DNA from: JAPOXR01 sp963662395
GTDB lineage: Bacteria; Pseudomonadota; Alphaproteobacteria; Rhodobacterales; Rhodobacteraceae
Direction of reading: 5' to 3'
Assembly: GCA_963662395.1 (NCBI GenBank)
Contig: OY759511.1
Span: 62,001-126,000 of the forward strand
Length of the DNA stretch: 64,000 nucleotides
Of this stretch, positions 19,176 through 28,318 are shown piece by piece. Under the pieces are notes generated by a model. It searched no databases, was not told where the DNA came from, and was given only the letters and a program-made list of their open reading frames with translations. How positions within the stretch are numbered: position 1 is the stretch's first letter; each line of letters opens with the position of its first letter. Position numbers and translations under genes: made by a program.

Positions 19176-19751
19176 ATGTCCGTCTTGACACGTCGTCATT
19201 TTGTGGCGGGTGCCGTTGTGGCAACATGCGCGGCATCCAAACCGGCATTATCGACGGAGGCAGCCACCCCCGCCCAGTTGGCCCGGCTGGACAGAAAGGC
19301 CAGCGCCGCACTGAATTTCCTGCAGGACACGGTCCCCGAATCACGGGATCTGGTTGACCTGTCTTCGGGCATACTGATCATGCCGCTGATCACCAAGGCG
19401 GCGTTTCTGCTTGGCGGCGCCTATGGCGAGGGTGTTCTGAGGGTCGGTGGAGAAACGGTCGATTATTTCAGTTCATTCCAGGTGAATTACGGGTTCCAGT
19501 TCAGCGCTCAACAGTATTCCTACGCCCTGTTTTTCCTCAATGACCGCTCGCTTGGCGAATTCATGAATTCGAAGGGGTGGACGTTCGGCGCCGAATCCAA
19601 ATACCTGATTATCGACGACACCGAGATTCACCGGGCCGATACCCTGACCAGCACCGTGGACGTTGCCGGGATGGTATTTGGTGCGGCCGGATTGCATATC
19701 GGTGCCTCGCTCGACGGCACCAAGTTCTCGAGGATGCAGCGGGCCGGCTGA
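19176..19751 (+). CDS. SYLF/YSC84-domain lipid-binding protein, exported
   Basis: 191 residues. An N-terminal TRRHFVAGAVVATCAAS looks like a twin-arginine or lipoprotein-like signal. The rest matches the SYLF (Ysc84) family: ALNFLQDTVPESRDLVDLSSGILIMPLITKAAFLLGGAYGEGVLR, then the FFLNDRSLGEFMNSKGW stretch. Members bind phosphoinositides or are periplasmic proteins of unknown role in bacteria. AGAAGGA precedes the ATG. It follows hemB at 150 bases in the same direction. Confidence 0.85.
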   Translation: MSVLTRRHFVAGAVVATCAASKPALSTEAATPAQLARLDRKASAALNFLQDTVPESRDLVDLSSGILIMPLITKAAFLLGGAYGEGVLRVGGETVDYFSSFQVNYGFQFSAQQYSYALFFLNDRSLGEFMNSKGWTFGAESKYLIIDDTEIHRADTLTSTVDVAGMVFGAAGLHIGASLDGTKFSRMQRAG

Positions 19752-19761
19752 CCGGGTGGCC

Positions 19762-20640
19762 CTATTGGCCGTCGAATCTGCGCAATCTCTGGATGAGGCT
19801 TGACGTGTCCCAGCGGGATCCGCCAAGCCTCTGGATGTCCTTGTAGAACTGGTCAACCAGCGCGGTGACCGGCAGCGAGACACCGGCCTGGTCGGCCGCC
19901 GCCAGGCAGATGCCGAGATCCTTTCGCATCCAGTCGACGGCAAATCCGAATTCGAACTCGCCATCGAGCATGGTCGCATGGCGGTTTTCCATCTGCCAGG
20001 AGCCGGCTGCCCCCTGGCTGATGACCTCGACCACCGCCCGTCCGTCCAGCCCGACCTTTTCGGCAAAATGCATTCCCTCCGACAGCCCCTGGACCAGGCC
20101 GGCGATGCAGATCTGGTTGACCATCTTGGCGAGTTGTCCGCTTCCCGAGTTCCCGAGCCGCCTGCAAATGCGGGCATATGACTGTATGACCGGTTCAACG
20201 CGATCATAGGCTGCCTGATTTCCCCCACACATGACCGACAGGACACCGTTTTCCGCTCCGGCCTGCCCGCCCGATACCGGTGCATCGACGAACTCGATGC
20301 CGCTTTCGCTGGCCATGGCCGCCAATTCCAGCGTGATGGCTGCCGATACCGTCGTGTGGTCGACGAATACGGCTCCGGCCTCCATTCCCCGGAAGGCACC
20401 GTCACTGCCGGTGCAGACAGAACGAAGATCATCGTCATTGCCGACGCAGCAGAACACGATCTCGGCACCGTCAGCCACCGCGGCCGGCGTGGCAGCGATA
20501 TTGCCATCATGCTTCGAGCGCCATTCCCCGGCCCTGGAGGCGGTCCGGTTGTACACTGATACTGCGTGCCCATTGGCAGCCAGGTGGCCAGCCATCGGAA
20601 ATCCCATGACACCCAAACCCAGGAATGCAACTTTTGCCAT
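19762..20640 (-). CDS. 3-hydroxyisobutyrate dehydrogenase / tartronate semialdehyde reductase family oxidoreductase
   Basis: A 292-residue NAD(P)-dependent beta-hydroxyacid dehydrogenase. The N-terminal Rossmann motif is GLGVMGFPMAGHL. The substrate signature is FVDAPVSGGQAGAENG. The catalytic Lys lies in QLAKMVNQI, with C-terminal LGICLAAADQAGVSLPV. These enzymes reduce or oxidise small hydroxyacids such as 3-hydroxyisobutyrate or glycerate precursors; the true substrate is not evident. It is convergent with the SYLF gene (11 bases between stops) and divergent from the acylase. Confidence 0.88.
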   Translation of the reverse strand: MAKVAFLGLGVMGFPMAGHLAANGHAVSVYNRTASRAGEWRSKHDGNIAATPAAVADGAEIVFCCVGNDDDLRSVCTGSDGAFRGMEAGAVFVDHTTVSAAITLELAAMASESGIEFVDAPVSGGQAGAENGVLSVMCGGNQAAYDRVEPVIQSYARICRRLGNSGSGQLAKMVNQICIAGLVQGLSEGMHFAEKVGLDGRAVVEVISQGAAGSWQMENRHATMLDGEFEFGFAVDWMRKDLGICLAAADQAGVSLPVTALVDQFYKDIQRLGGSRWDTSSLIQRLRRFDGQ

Positions 20641-20721
20641 TGTCGGCTCCTCGCTTTATGGCGAAACAGGTCGCCATCTACACAATTCCGCAGGCGAATT
20701 CCATCCCGGAGGATCGACTGG

Positions 20722-23172
20722 ATGTTGACAGTGTTCAAATGGGTGTTTCGGGGGTTCCTGGCCCTGCTGGTCGTTTGCGTGCTGATGATCGCCGTCATCT
20801 TCTTTCTGCTCAACTCTTCGCTGCCGGATTATTCGGCGACCCACCGGGTCAAGGGGCTCAGCGCTCCGGTACAGATCGTCCGCGGCGAGCATGCAGTCCC
20901 GCACATCTTCGGCGAGACCGATCGTGACAGCTTCTTCGGGTTGGGCTTTGCACATGCGCAGGACCGGTTGTGGCAGATGGTCATCCTTCGCCGGGCTTCC
21001 CAGGGCCGCCTGTCCGAGATTTTCGGCGAACGGACAGTGCCAACCGACCGGCTGCTCCGGCGTCTCGACCTCCACGGACTGTCGGTTGTCTCGCATGACC
21101 GCCTGAGTGAATCGGGACGGGACCTGCTCCAGGCCTATTCGAACGGCATCAATGCCTGGCTCGAGATCGTCGACCGGAGTGTCTTCAATCCCGGCGCGCC
21201 GGAATTCCTCCTGTTCGATTTCGAAATCCGCCCCTGGCAGCCATCCGACAGCCTTGCCATCATGAAACTCCAGGCATTCGAACTGTCGGTACATGCACAA
21301 AACGAGGCCTTGCGGGCCAGGGCTGCCGCACGACTCACAGCCGAACAGCTGGCCGACCTGATGCCCGACGCTCCACGCATGATCCTGCCTGACCTGACCG
21401 AACTGGCCTTGCCGGACCCGGCGGTGACCTCCGGCCGCGGCGCCGGAGCGGAGGCCGCCTGGCTGACCGCGGCAAGACAGGGCGGTGCCTCCAACGTGTG
21501 GGCTGCCTCGTCCGACCGGGCGGCGGCCAGGAAGACGCTGTTTGCCAATGACCCGCATCTGGGCTTTTCGGCCCCCTCGATCTGGATGCTGGCCCGGCTC
21601 GAACTGTCGACCGGCGGCGTGATCGGCGGCACGATTCCGGGAATGCCGGCGATGCCGGTCGGCCGGTCGGCGCATTTGGCATGGGGAGTCACCTCGTCCT
21701 ACCTGGATGACCAGGATTTGTACTTCGAACAGCTGGACCCCGATGACGGGTCGAGATACCTGACCCCGTTCGGCTTCCGGGAATTCCGGACGATGTCCGA
21801 GGTCATCAATGTCAAGGACGGCCCGCCCGTGAACATCGACCTGGCCTGGACCGAGAACGGCCCGGTTCTGCCGGCGGAATATTTCGGCATTGAGGACATC
21901 GTTCCGGAGGATCATGTCGTCTCGCTGGCCTGGACGGCACTCAGCCCGGAGGACACCTCGATGGATTCGGTGCTGAACCTGATGCGCTCGACGACCATTG
22001 ACGAAGCACTGGATACCGGAAGCCTGCTGAAGGCCCCCTCCCTCAACCTGGTGGTTGCCGATGGCGAGGGAATGGCGATGCAACTGGCAGGAGTCGCACC
22101 CCGCCGGCACCTGTTCCACGAAACCAGGGGCCGGCGACCATCTCCCGGCTGGAAGTTTCGCAACCGGTGGCAGGGAGAGTTGGAGTATTCACAATTGCCC
22201 CGGGTCAGGAATCCGGCCAGTGGCTGGCTTGCGAATACCAACAACCGGCTTGTCGACCAGCCCTTTCCCGAGCATGTCAGCCATTACTGGGGCGATACCC
22301 AGCGAATCGCCCGTCTTGCCGAATTGCTGCGAGCCGGGGAGATTCACTCGAAGGAGAGTTTCCAGACCATCCAGCTTGATACGATTTCCTATCCCGCCAG
22401 GACGCTTACGGCGCTGCTCACCGTGGATCTGTGGCACTCCGCCGGAGCGCCGTCGGATGATCCAGCTGTCGAGCTTCGCAACCGGGCCATCAACCTTCTG
22501 CGCAACTGGAATGGCGGCATGGATGAGCACCTCCCCGAGCCGCTGATCTATTCTGCCTGGATCCTGGCCGTGCAAAAGCACCTGGTCCAGGATGACCTTG
22601 GCGACCTGTTCGAGGAATTCAGGCAGCCCGACCCGGTATTCCTGGAGCGAGTCTACCGGGATTTCGATGGTGCCTCGAGATGGTGCGACGTCCTGCAGTC
22701 AACACCTGTCGAGACATGCCTCGAGATCAAGGTACTTGCACTCGATGAAGCGTTGGCAAACCTGAAGAACCGTTACGGAGGCGACATCGGCGATTGGCGA
22801 TGGGGTGATGCGCATTTGGCCATGCATGATCACCAGATCCTTGGCGGGAACTGGCTGTTTTCCTGGTTGGTCAATCTTCGCCAGTCAACATCCGGGGGTG
22901 AATTCACCATCAATCGCGGCGCCTCCGAAGCCTCGGAAGAGTTGCCATTCGCCAGCACGCACGGTGCCGGATACCGCGGCGTCTACGATTTTTCCGATCC
23001 GGACTCGTCGGCCTTCGTCATTTCCACCGGCCAGAGCGGGCATCCATGGTCCCGGCATTACGATGATCTGGGCGCCCTGTGGCGCAATGGCGAATACATC
23101 GTGATGTCGCTTGACCCGGATGACATCCACCCATCGGCGACAGGAACGATCATTCTCGAACCGGTTCCGTGA
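20722..23172 (+). CDS. Penicillin acylase-family Ntn hydrolase
   Basis: 816 residues starting with an uncleaved signal-anchor-like helix (about 5-32). The alpha chain begins PVQIVRGEHAVPHIFGETDRDSFFGLGFAHAQDRLWQM, family hallmark. The beta-chain nucleophile Ser is at the GGASNVW motif, where autocatalytic cleavage would expose it. ANDPHLGF, AHLAWGVTS and RPSPGW-type motifs follow. Relatives include beta-lactam acylases and AHL acylases (quorum quenching); a periplasmic amidase role is inferred, the substrate unknown. ATG 20722 has GGAGG upstream. Frame intact. Confidence 0.9.
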   Translation: MLTVFKWVFRGFLALLVVCVLMIAVIFFLLNSSLPDYSATHRVKGLSAPVQIVRGEHAVPHIFGETDRDSFFGLGFAHAQDRLWQMVILRRASQGRLSEIFGERTVPTDRLLRRLDLHGLSVVSHDRLSESGRDLLQAYSNGINAWLEIVDRSVFNPGAPEFLLFDFEIRPWQPSDSLAIMKLQAFELSVHAQNEALRARAAARLTAEQLADLMPDAPRMILPDLTELALPDPAVTSGRGAGAEAAWLTAARQGGASNVWAASSDRAAARKTLFANDPHLGFSAPSIWMLARLELSTGGVIGGTIPGMPAMPVGRSAHLAWGVTSSYLDDQDLYFEQLDPDDGSRYLTPFGFREFRTMSEVINVKDGPPVNIDLAWTENGPVLPAEYFGIEDIVPEDHVVSLAWTALSPEDTSMDSVLNLMRSTTIDEALDTGSLLKAPSLNLVVADGEGMAMQLAGVAPRRHLFHETRGRRPSPGWKFRNRWQGELEYSQLPRVRNPASGWLANTNNRLVDQPFPEHVSHYWGDTQRIARLAELLRAGEIHSKESFQTIQLDTISYPARTLTALLTVDLWHSAGAPSDDPAVELRNRAINLLRNWNGGMDEHLPEPLIYSAWILAVQKHLVQDDLGDLFEEFRQPDPVFLERVYRDFDGASRWCDVLQSTPVETCLEIKVLALDEALANLKNRYGGDIGDWRWGDAHLAMHDHQILGGNWLFSWLVNLRQSTSGGEFTINRGASEASEELPFASTHGAGYRGVYDFSDPDSSAFVISTGQSGHPWSRHYDDLGALWRNGEYIVMSLDPDDIHPSATGTIILEPVP

Positions 23173-23203
23173 TCGGCTGCCAATGAACCTGGTTCGGCCG
23201 CGC

Positions 23204-23470
23204 TCACTCCGCCGGGTCGTCGGCCCCGCCATCCTGTCCGGTATTGTCCGAATAGAGTTCAATCGGTTCGGATGGCATGATGGTCGAAATGGCGTGCTTG
23301 TAGACCAGCTGTGACAGATTGTCCCTCTTCAGCAGCACGCAGTAATTGTCGAACCAGGTGATTGCCCCCTGCAGTTTCACGCCGCTGACCAAGAAGATGG
23401 TGACAGAACACCGTGATTTGCGGACTGCATTGAGGAATGGTTCCTGGAGGCTGCTCCTGTCTGCTGCCAT
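23204..23470 (-). CDS. hfq: RNA chaperone Hfq
   Basis: 88 residues with the Sm1 (GVKLQGAITWFDNYCVLLKRD) and Sm2 (LVYKHAISTIMP) motifs. The N-terminal QEPFLNAVRKSRCSVTIFLVSG forms the proximal and distal RNA faces of the hexamer. The acidic tail is typical of Alphaproteobacteria. It is downstream of trkH at the end of the ntr-trk-hfq cluster. Confidence 0.97.
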   Translation of the reverse strand: MAADRSSLQEPFLNAVRKSRCSVTIFLVSGVKLQGAITWFDNYCVLLKRDNLSQLVYKHAISTIMPSEPIELYSDNTGQDGGADDPAE

Positions 23471-23533
23471 GGCTGATTTCCCCGTGTCTGGACCCTATGG
23501 CATTTAGCCGTGAACAGGCCGGCTGTCCACTGC

Positions 23534-25060
23534 CTAAAATCCGGAGGAGTGTCGAGATTGCCGGCCTTCGCCGCGCCATAATGCCGGGTTGAAGAGGGCA
23601 ATGACAGTCAGAAGCTCAAGTCGTCCGAAGATCATCGCCGCTGCCGCCAGCGACCTGGAGACCGTGCCCAGGCCGGAATAGGAAAAATCCCGGGACAGCA
23701 TTGTCTCGGCCAGCGGTCCGGTGGTTGTCAGGCCGGCAACCGTGATGATGGCTGCATCGGTAAAGGGCAGTCCGGACGCGGTCAGCGCCACCAGGAAGAA
23801 CGCCAGCAACAGCGCGAACACCATCAATGCGATCCAGGCAAATTCCTGTCCGCTGACCTTGATGTTGCGGGAAATCTCGGACGAGGTGACAACGGTCGAG
23901 GGATAGACCAGCTTCGAAAGCTCGTTCTTGCCCAGCCGATACATGGCAAAAATCCGGATGAGCTTGAGCCCGCCGGCGGTGGTTGCAATTCCACCGCCGG
24001 CAACGGCAAGCAGCATCAGCAGGAAGCCCGGGATCCTGAATTGATGTCCGTGGATGATGTCCGTCGGCATGGCGCCGCCAAATCCGGTCGTCGTCAGGTA
24101 GGAAAGCGACAGGAAGACCAAATGCCACAGGGCTGATGCCACATGTGCGGCATCGTCCAGGTTCCTGGCGCTCGTCAAGTAGGGAAGATTGACGATCACC
24201 ACCACGAACACGGCCCCGGCCAGGACCAGGGACGCGATCCGCAATTCGGGGTCACGAAACAGGTGGCCCGGCCTGAGAGAGGCGACATGGCGGGTCGAAA
24301 ACCGGCGCGACAATGCCAGGACCAGGAACAGGAAGATGAAGATCCCGCCGGCCGGACCGGTGGTGCCGTCAAGAGTGATGCCGCTGGTGGAGAGAGTCGA
24401 CATCGAAAGCACGAGCGACGAGGCGGCTGACGCCCCGGATGCCATCTGCAGGCCCCACAGCACCGCCGTCGCGCCAACATACCACGGTATCAGGACCAGG
24501 ATATGACGCCGCATTCGCTGCCGCATCCGGCCAATCTCGTTCGAGGCGCCACCCGGTTGCCCTGGCGAGGCCCGGTCTTCCACCTCGAACCCGCCGAGCC
24601 CCAGCGGCTCGAGAACGGCAACTGCCGCCACCAGGATCAGGTAGCCGCCCAACCAGGCAACTTCGGCCCTCCAGATGGACACGCCAAGGCCGGGGTCGGC
24701 CGGGTATTCGGCCAGCGCCGCGCCGGTGGTTGTCAGGCAGGACACCATGTCCAGGTACAGGGTCCAGAACGAGGCGCCTTCGATCAGCCCCAGCAGCGGA
24801 ATCGCCAGCACTGCCGGCAGGAAGGAAAAAATGATCAGGATGCCGAAAAGCTGGTCCACATAGGTCAGGTTGCTGCGAACATTGAAGGCGGCGATCCCGG
24901 AAATGACCGAAAACACGATGATCAGCAGGCCGGAATAGAAGAATGCCCGTGAGACCACGTGGTCATTGGCAAACAGTGCCACCAGGGCGGGGGCCATCAT
25001 CGACAGTCCGGCCAGGAAGATCGTCAGGGCGATGATCGGAATGTCAACGGTCCGGTTCAT
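23534..25060 (-). CDS. trkH: Trk potassium uptake system membrane subunit
   Basis: 508 residues, all-membrane, with the four pore-loop filters visible in order (CLTTTGAAL, SMSTLSTSGIT, SLSYLTTTGFGG, VAGLTTTGPL). It moves K+ across the inner membrane with TrkA as the cytosolic regulator. ATG at 25060 (MNRTVDIPI) is preferred to one 12 codons upstream, because the first helix begins soon after it. The start overlaps the 3' end of trkA by 17 bases, indicating co-translation. Confidence 0.93.
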   Translation of the reverse strand: MNRTVDIPIIALTIFLAGLSMMAPALVALFANDHVVSRAFFYSGLLIIVFSVISGIAAFNVRSNLTYVDQLFGILIIFSFLPAVLAIPLLGLIEGASFWTLYLDMVSCLTTTGAALAEYPADPGLGVSIWRAEVAWLGGYLILVAAVAVLEPLGLGGFEVEDRASPGQPGGASNEIGRMRQRMRRHILVLIPWYVGATAVLWGLQMASGASAASSLVLSMSTLSTSGITLDGTTGPAGGIFIFLFLVLALSRRFSTRHVASLRPGHLFRDPELRIASLVLAGAVFVVVIVNLPYLTSARNLDDAAHVASALWHLVFLSLSYLTTTGFGGAMPTDIIHGHQFRIPGFLLMLLAVAGGGIATTAGGLKLIRIFAMYRLGKNELSKLVYPSTVVTSSEISRNIKVSGQEFAWIALMVFALLLAFFLVALTASGLPFTDAAIITVAGLTTTGPLAETMLSRDFSYSGLGTVSRSLAAAAMIFGRLELLTVIALFNPALWRGEGRQSRHSSGF

Positions 25061-26417
25061 CGGTTTGAAGCAGTTCAAGCAGGCTGGCGACATCATTGGT
25101 CATGGCAAAGAATGCCACGACATCTCCTGTGTGAAACCTTGTATCCGGCTGAACCTTCACCACTTCCCGGCCCTTGCGAATTGCCCCGACCATCACGCCT
25201 TCGGGAAGTCCGGCCTTGCGAATCGACTTCCCGTTGATCTGCGAGCCTGTGCTGATGATCGCCTCGATCAGTTCGGCTTCGGATTCTCCCACGAAGCCAA
25301 CCCGCGTAACCGATTTCATGCGGATATGTGGAAGAATGGACGACACGGTGGTGTCCCGGGGGTCGATCATCGCATCAATGTTCAGATGCTGGACCAGGGG
25401 GGCCAGGAAGGGTTCGGCGACCAGGCTGATTGCCGTCAGCGACTCGGAAAGCCGCTTGGCCCGGGTGGCGACCAGCAAATTGGTCTTGTCGTCCTGGGTC
25501 ACGGCAAGGACTGCATCGGAGGAGTTGATCCCTGCCTCGGCCAGCACCTCGCGGTCCAGCCCGTCTCCATTCAGGATGACTTTCTTCTCCAGGATCTCGG
25601 CGGCATATTCGGCTCGTTTCCGGTCGAGTTCGATAAACTTGACCCTTGGCCGGTGCGGGGCCAGGTCCAGCTGACGGGCGACCTCGATGCCGACCCGCCC
25701 GGCACCGACGATGATGAGCCTGGAGCAGGGTTTCTGTTCCTTGCCGAACAGGTGGAGGGTCCGGGCAAGATCCTTCTTGCCGATGCACACGAAGACCTCG
25801 TCCCCGGCAAAGAGCTGGTCATCGGGGGCGGCCACCCCGAGGATTCCACTTCGCCGGTAGCCAACCACGACCGCGGCCAGCCCGGTGAACAGTTCCGACA
25901 TCTGGCGCAGCGGCGTGTTCAGCAGCGAGCAGTTCCGGTCGAGGCGCATCCCGGCAAGAATGGCGCTGTCGTCCAGAATGTTCCGGCGATCGAACAGCGA
26001 TGGTGAGCCAAGCAGGCGCACCGCGGTCTCGGCGACTTCCCGCTCGGGATTGATGACGGTGTCGATCGGCCCGCCCACTTCGCTCATCACCGAGGAGCGG
26101 TAGCTCTGCCGTCGCAGACGCGCAACCGTGCGCCCCTTGCAGCCGAGATTGCGGGCAACCAGGCTGGCCACGATGTTGGTTTCATCCGACGAGGTGACTG
26201 CGACCAGCAATTCGCCATCCTCCGCGCCGGCATTGCGCAGCACCGACGGGTCGGCCGCATGGCCGCCGACCCCGGTCAGGTTCAGGTTCTCGGCCAATCG
26301 CCTTACGCGCCGGTAATCCTCGTCGACAACGGTCACGTCGCAATCTTCCCGGGAGAGGTAACGGCAGATTTGTCCACCTACCTGTCCTGCCCCCAATACG
26401 ATGGCTTTCATGCGCAT
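25044..26417 (-). CDS. trkA: Trk potassium uptake regulatory subunit
   Basis: 457 residues in two RCK (KTN) halves. Dinucleotide-binding motifs are GAGQVGGQICRYL near residue 7 and VGAGRVGIEVARQLD near 230, each followed by a TrkA-C domain (IRKGREVVKVQPDTRFHTGD at the end). It is the peripheral NAD/ATP-sensing gating subunit for TrkH, which follows with overlap. Confidence 0.95.
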   Translation of the reverse strand: MRMKAIVLGAGQVGGQICRYLSREDCDVTVVDEDYRRVRRLAENLNLTGVGGHAADPSVLRNAGAEDGELLVAVTSSDETNIVASLVARNLGCKGRTVARLRRQSYRSSVMSEVGGPIDTVINPEREVAETAVRLLGSPSLFDRRNILDDSAILAGMRLDRNCSLLNTPLRQMSELFTGLAAVVVGYRRSGILGVAAPDDQLFAGDEVFVCIGKKDLARTLHLFGKEQKPCSRLIIVGAGRVGIEVARQLDLAPHRPRVKFIELDRKRAEYAAEILEKKVILNGDGLDREVLAEAGINSSDAVLAVTQDDKTNLLVATRAKRLSESLTAISLVAEPFLAPLVQHLNIDAMIDPRDTTVSSILPHIRMKSVTRVGFVGESEAELIEAIISTGSQINGKSIRKAGLPEGVMVGAIRKGREVVKVQPDTRFHTGDVVAFFAMTNDVASLLELLQTDEPDR

Positions 26418-26916
26418 GATCCCCGGACAGGTTCCGATTGATGGCGCCGGCGTCTCCCCGGCATGACGGCAGGCCGCTCACGACCCCGCCCTGCCGCCAA
26501 GACGGCCTCGCGGTCTTGCCCGCCAGTCGTCGCCTTGCCGGACAGCGCGCATGGCTCGCGGCGCCTGCACATCACATCTCGGGCACTGCCCGCCCCGGCG
26601 GGGAACGGTCCATTCGACAGTTCATGACGGTTGACCAGGTACACGATGTTCAGCCCGCTCTCCATGTGATGATATGCGTCAGTCATTGACCAGGCCACAC
26701 CAATGATCTTGCCAAGCTGCCGGTCGCCGCCGCCGGGGCCGCGCGGAGTATCAGCGATCCCGGACCAGCCCGACCAGCGTCCTCGCCTTCCTCCGGGATG
26801 TCCTGCTCCACGAGAGGAGATCGGCCGTGGTGCCAGACTGACTGACCGGAGAGGAACTGTCAATTGTCGGGCCGGTTTCGGCCTGCGAGGCTGGCAGGGT
26901 GTGATGTTGCACCATG
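26418..26916. other. Gene-free 0.5-kb gap between ntrX and trkA
   Basis: Overlapping frames exist on both strands (longest about 150 codons on the minus strand, Arg/Gly-rich) but none resembles a protein family. It may contain a promoter for trkA; nothing firm is seen. Confidence 0.4.
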
Positions 26917-28311
26917 TCAGTCCTTCTTTACGGCAACCCGTCCGCCGGATTTGGACCTGGTCACGATATCAAGGCCCTTCAGCTTCCGGTGAAGGGCCGA
27001 CCGCTCCATCCCGATGAACTCGGCCGCTCTTGAGATATTGCCGTCATTGCGGTTGATCTGGGCGATCAGGTACTGCCGTTCGAACTCCTCGCGCGCCTCG
27101 CGAAGCGGCAGCGAAAACAGGTGCCTGGAGACATCGGCAAACCCAAGATCTGCAGAATCGGATTCGGGAACCGATATTTCCTCCGGACGGATGTCGCCGG
27201 TCTTCGGCCCGGTAATCAGGACTCGCTCAACCATGTTCTTGAGCTGGCTGACATTTCCCGGCCAGCTCATGGCGGTCATCTGCAGGATGGTGTCGGGGTG
27301 GAATTTTCTCCTCGGCAACCCGATTTCCCGGTTGAAGAAACCGATAAAATGGTTGGCAAGCTCCTCGATATCGCTCTTTCGTTCATCCAGGGGCGTCAGC
27401 ACCACCTCGATGACTTTCAGCCGCTCATACAAATCACCATTGAACCGGCCGTCATCGATCATGGATTTCATGTCGGCCGAGCTGCCGGAGACAATCCGGC
27501 AATCGATCGGCAGCACGTCTTCGCCGCCAATCCGGCGAAACCGGGAGTGGCTGAGGGCCGTCAATAGCGGCCGCTGCACCTCCTGGGGGATGTCGGCGAT
27601 CTCGTCGAAATACAGCGTGCCGGCGGCAGCCTGTTCGATCAGGCCCGCCTCGGCCCTCCCGTACTCCTCCTGGCGACCGAACAGGGCCAGCTCGGCATCC
27701 GGGGATTCGATCGTCGAGAAATTTGCGACCAGGAAGGGCTCCCTGGCGCGGTCGGAGTTGAAATGCATGTATCGGGCTGCATGACGCTTGCCGGTCCCGC
27801 GTTGCCCCGACAGCATGATGCGCGAGTTCTTGTCGGCGTGCAGCTCCAGTGTCGCCGCTGCCGTCCGGAAGGATGGAGAGGACCCGGCCAGCGTTGTCGG
27901 GCGGGCCAGGGGGAATTTGAGCATCTGGTTCTCGTGACGCAGGCGGGCGACCTCGATCCCGTTCCTGACCGTCCTGACCAGTGCATCATTGTCGATCGGC
28001 TTGGGGAGGAAATCGAAGGCGCCGAACCGCATTGCCCGCACGGCAATCTCGCGTGATCCGTGCGCCGAGATGATGATGACCGGCAAGCCGGGATTGTTCT
28101 CCTTCAGATCCTGGAGCAGGCGCAACCCGTCGAGATCGCGGTCCTTGAACCACAAATCGAGCAGTACCAGCCGCGGCGCGTGTTCATTGAACGCCCGCAG
28201 GCACCGGTCACCATCGGTGACATACTCGGAGGACAGGCCACCATCCTCGAGCACGTCGGCGATGATCCGGCAGATGTCCTCGTGGTCGTCGACGATCAGG
28301 ACGTCAGTCAT
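26917..28311 (-). CDS. ntrX: Nitrogen-related response regulator NtrX
   Basis: 464 residues. The receiver domain starts TDVLIVDDHEDICRII, with the phospho-Asp in VLLDLWFKD. A central AAA+ domain has a variant Walker A SGQRGTGK and Walker B LYFDEIADI. The C-terminal Fis-type HTH is RAAEFIGMERSALHRKLKGL. The sigma54-contacting GAFTGA loop is absent; the position reads LALFGRQEEYG. It is the partner of NtrY, whose gene ends 7 bases upstream. Confidence 0.93.
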   Translation of the reverse strand: MTDVLIVDDHEDICRIIADVLEDGGLSSEYVTDGDRCLRAFNEHAPRLVLLDLWFKDRDLDGLRLLQDLKENNPGLPVIIISAHGSREIAVRAMRFGAFDFLPKPIDNDALVRTVRNGIEVARLRHENQMLKFPLARPTTLAGSSPSFRTAAATLELHADKNSRIMLSGQRGTGKRHAARYMHFNSDRAREPFLVANFSTIESPDAELALFGRQEEYGRAEAGLIEQAAAGTLYFDEIADIPQEVQRPLLTALSHSRFRRIGGEDVLPIDCRIVSGSSADMKSMIDDGRFNGDLYERLKVIEVVLTPLDERKSDIEELANHFIGFFNREIGLPRRKFHPDTILQMTAMSWPGNVSQLKNMVERVLITGPKTGDIRPEEISVPESDSADLGFADVSRHLFSLPLREAREEFERQYLIAQINRNDGNISRAAEFIGMERSALHRKLKGLDIVTRSKSGGRVAVKKD

Positions 28312-28318
28312 TGGCTGC

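Noticed and set aside
20656..22119. Long minus-strand frame over the acylase gene
   Set aside because: Antisense shadow of the penicillin acylase; the sense strand has the GGASNVW nucleophile and full family pattern.
26408..26863. 150-codon minus-strand frame between ntrX and trkA
   Set aside because: Low-complexity Arg/Gly content and no ribosome site or family match; treated as gene-free.
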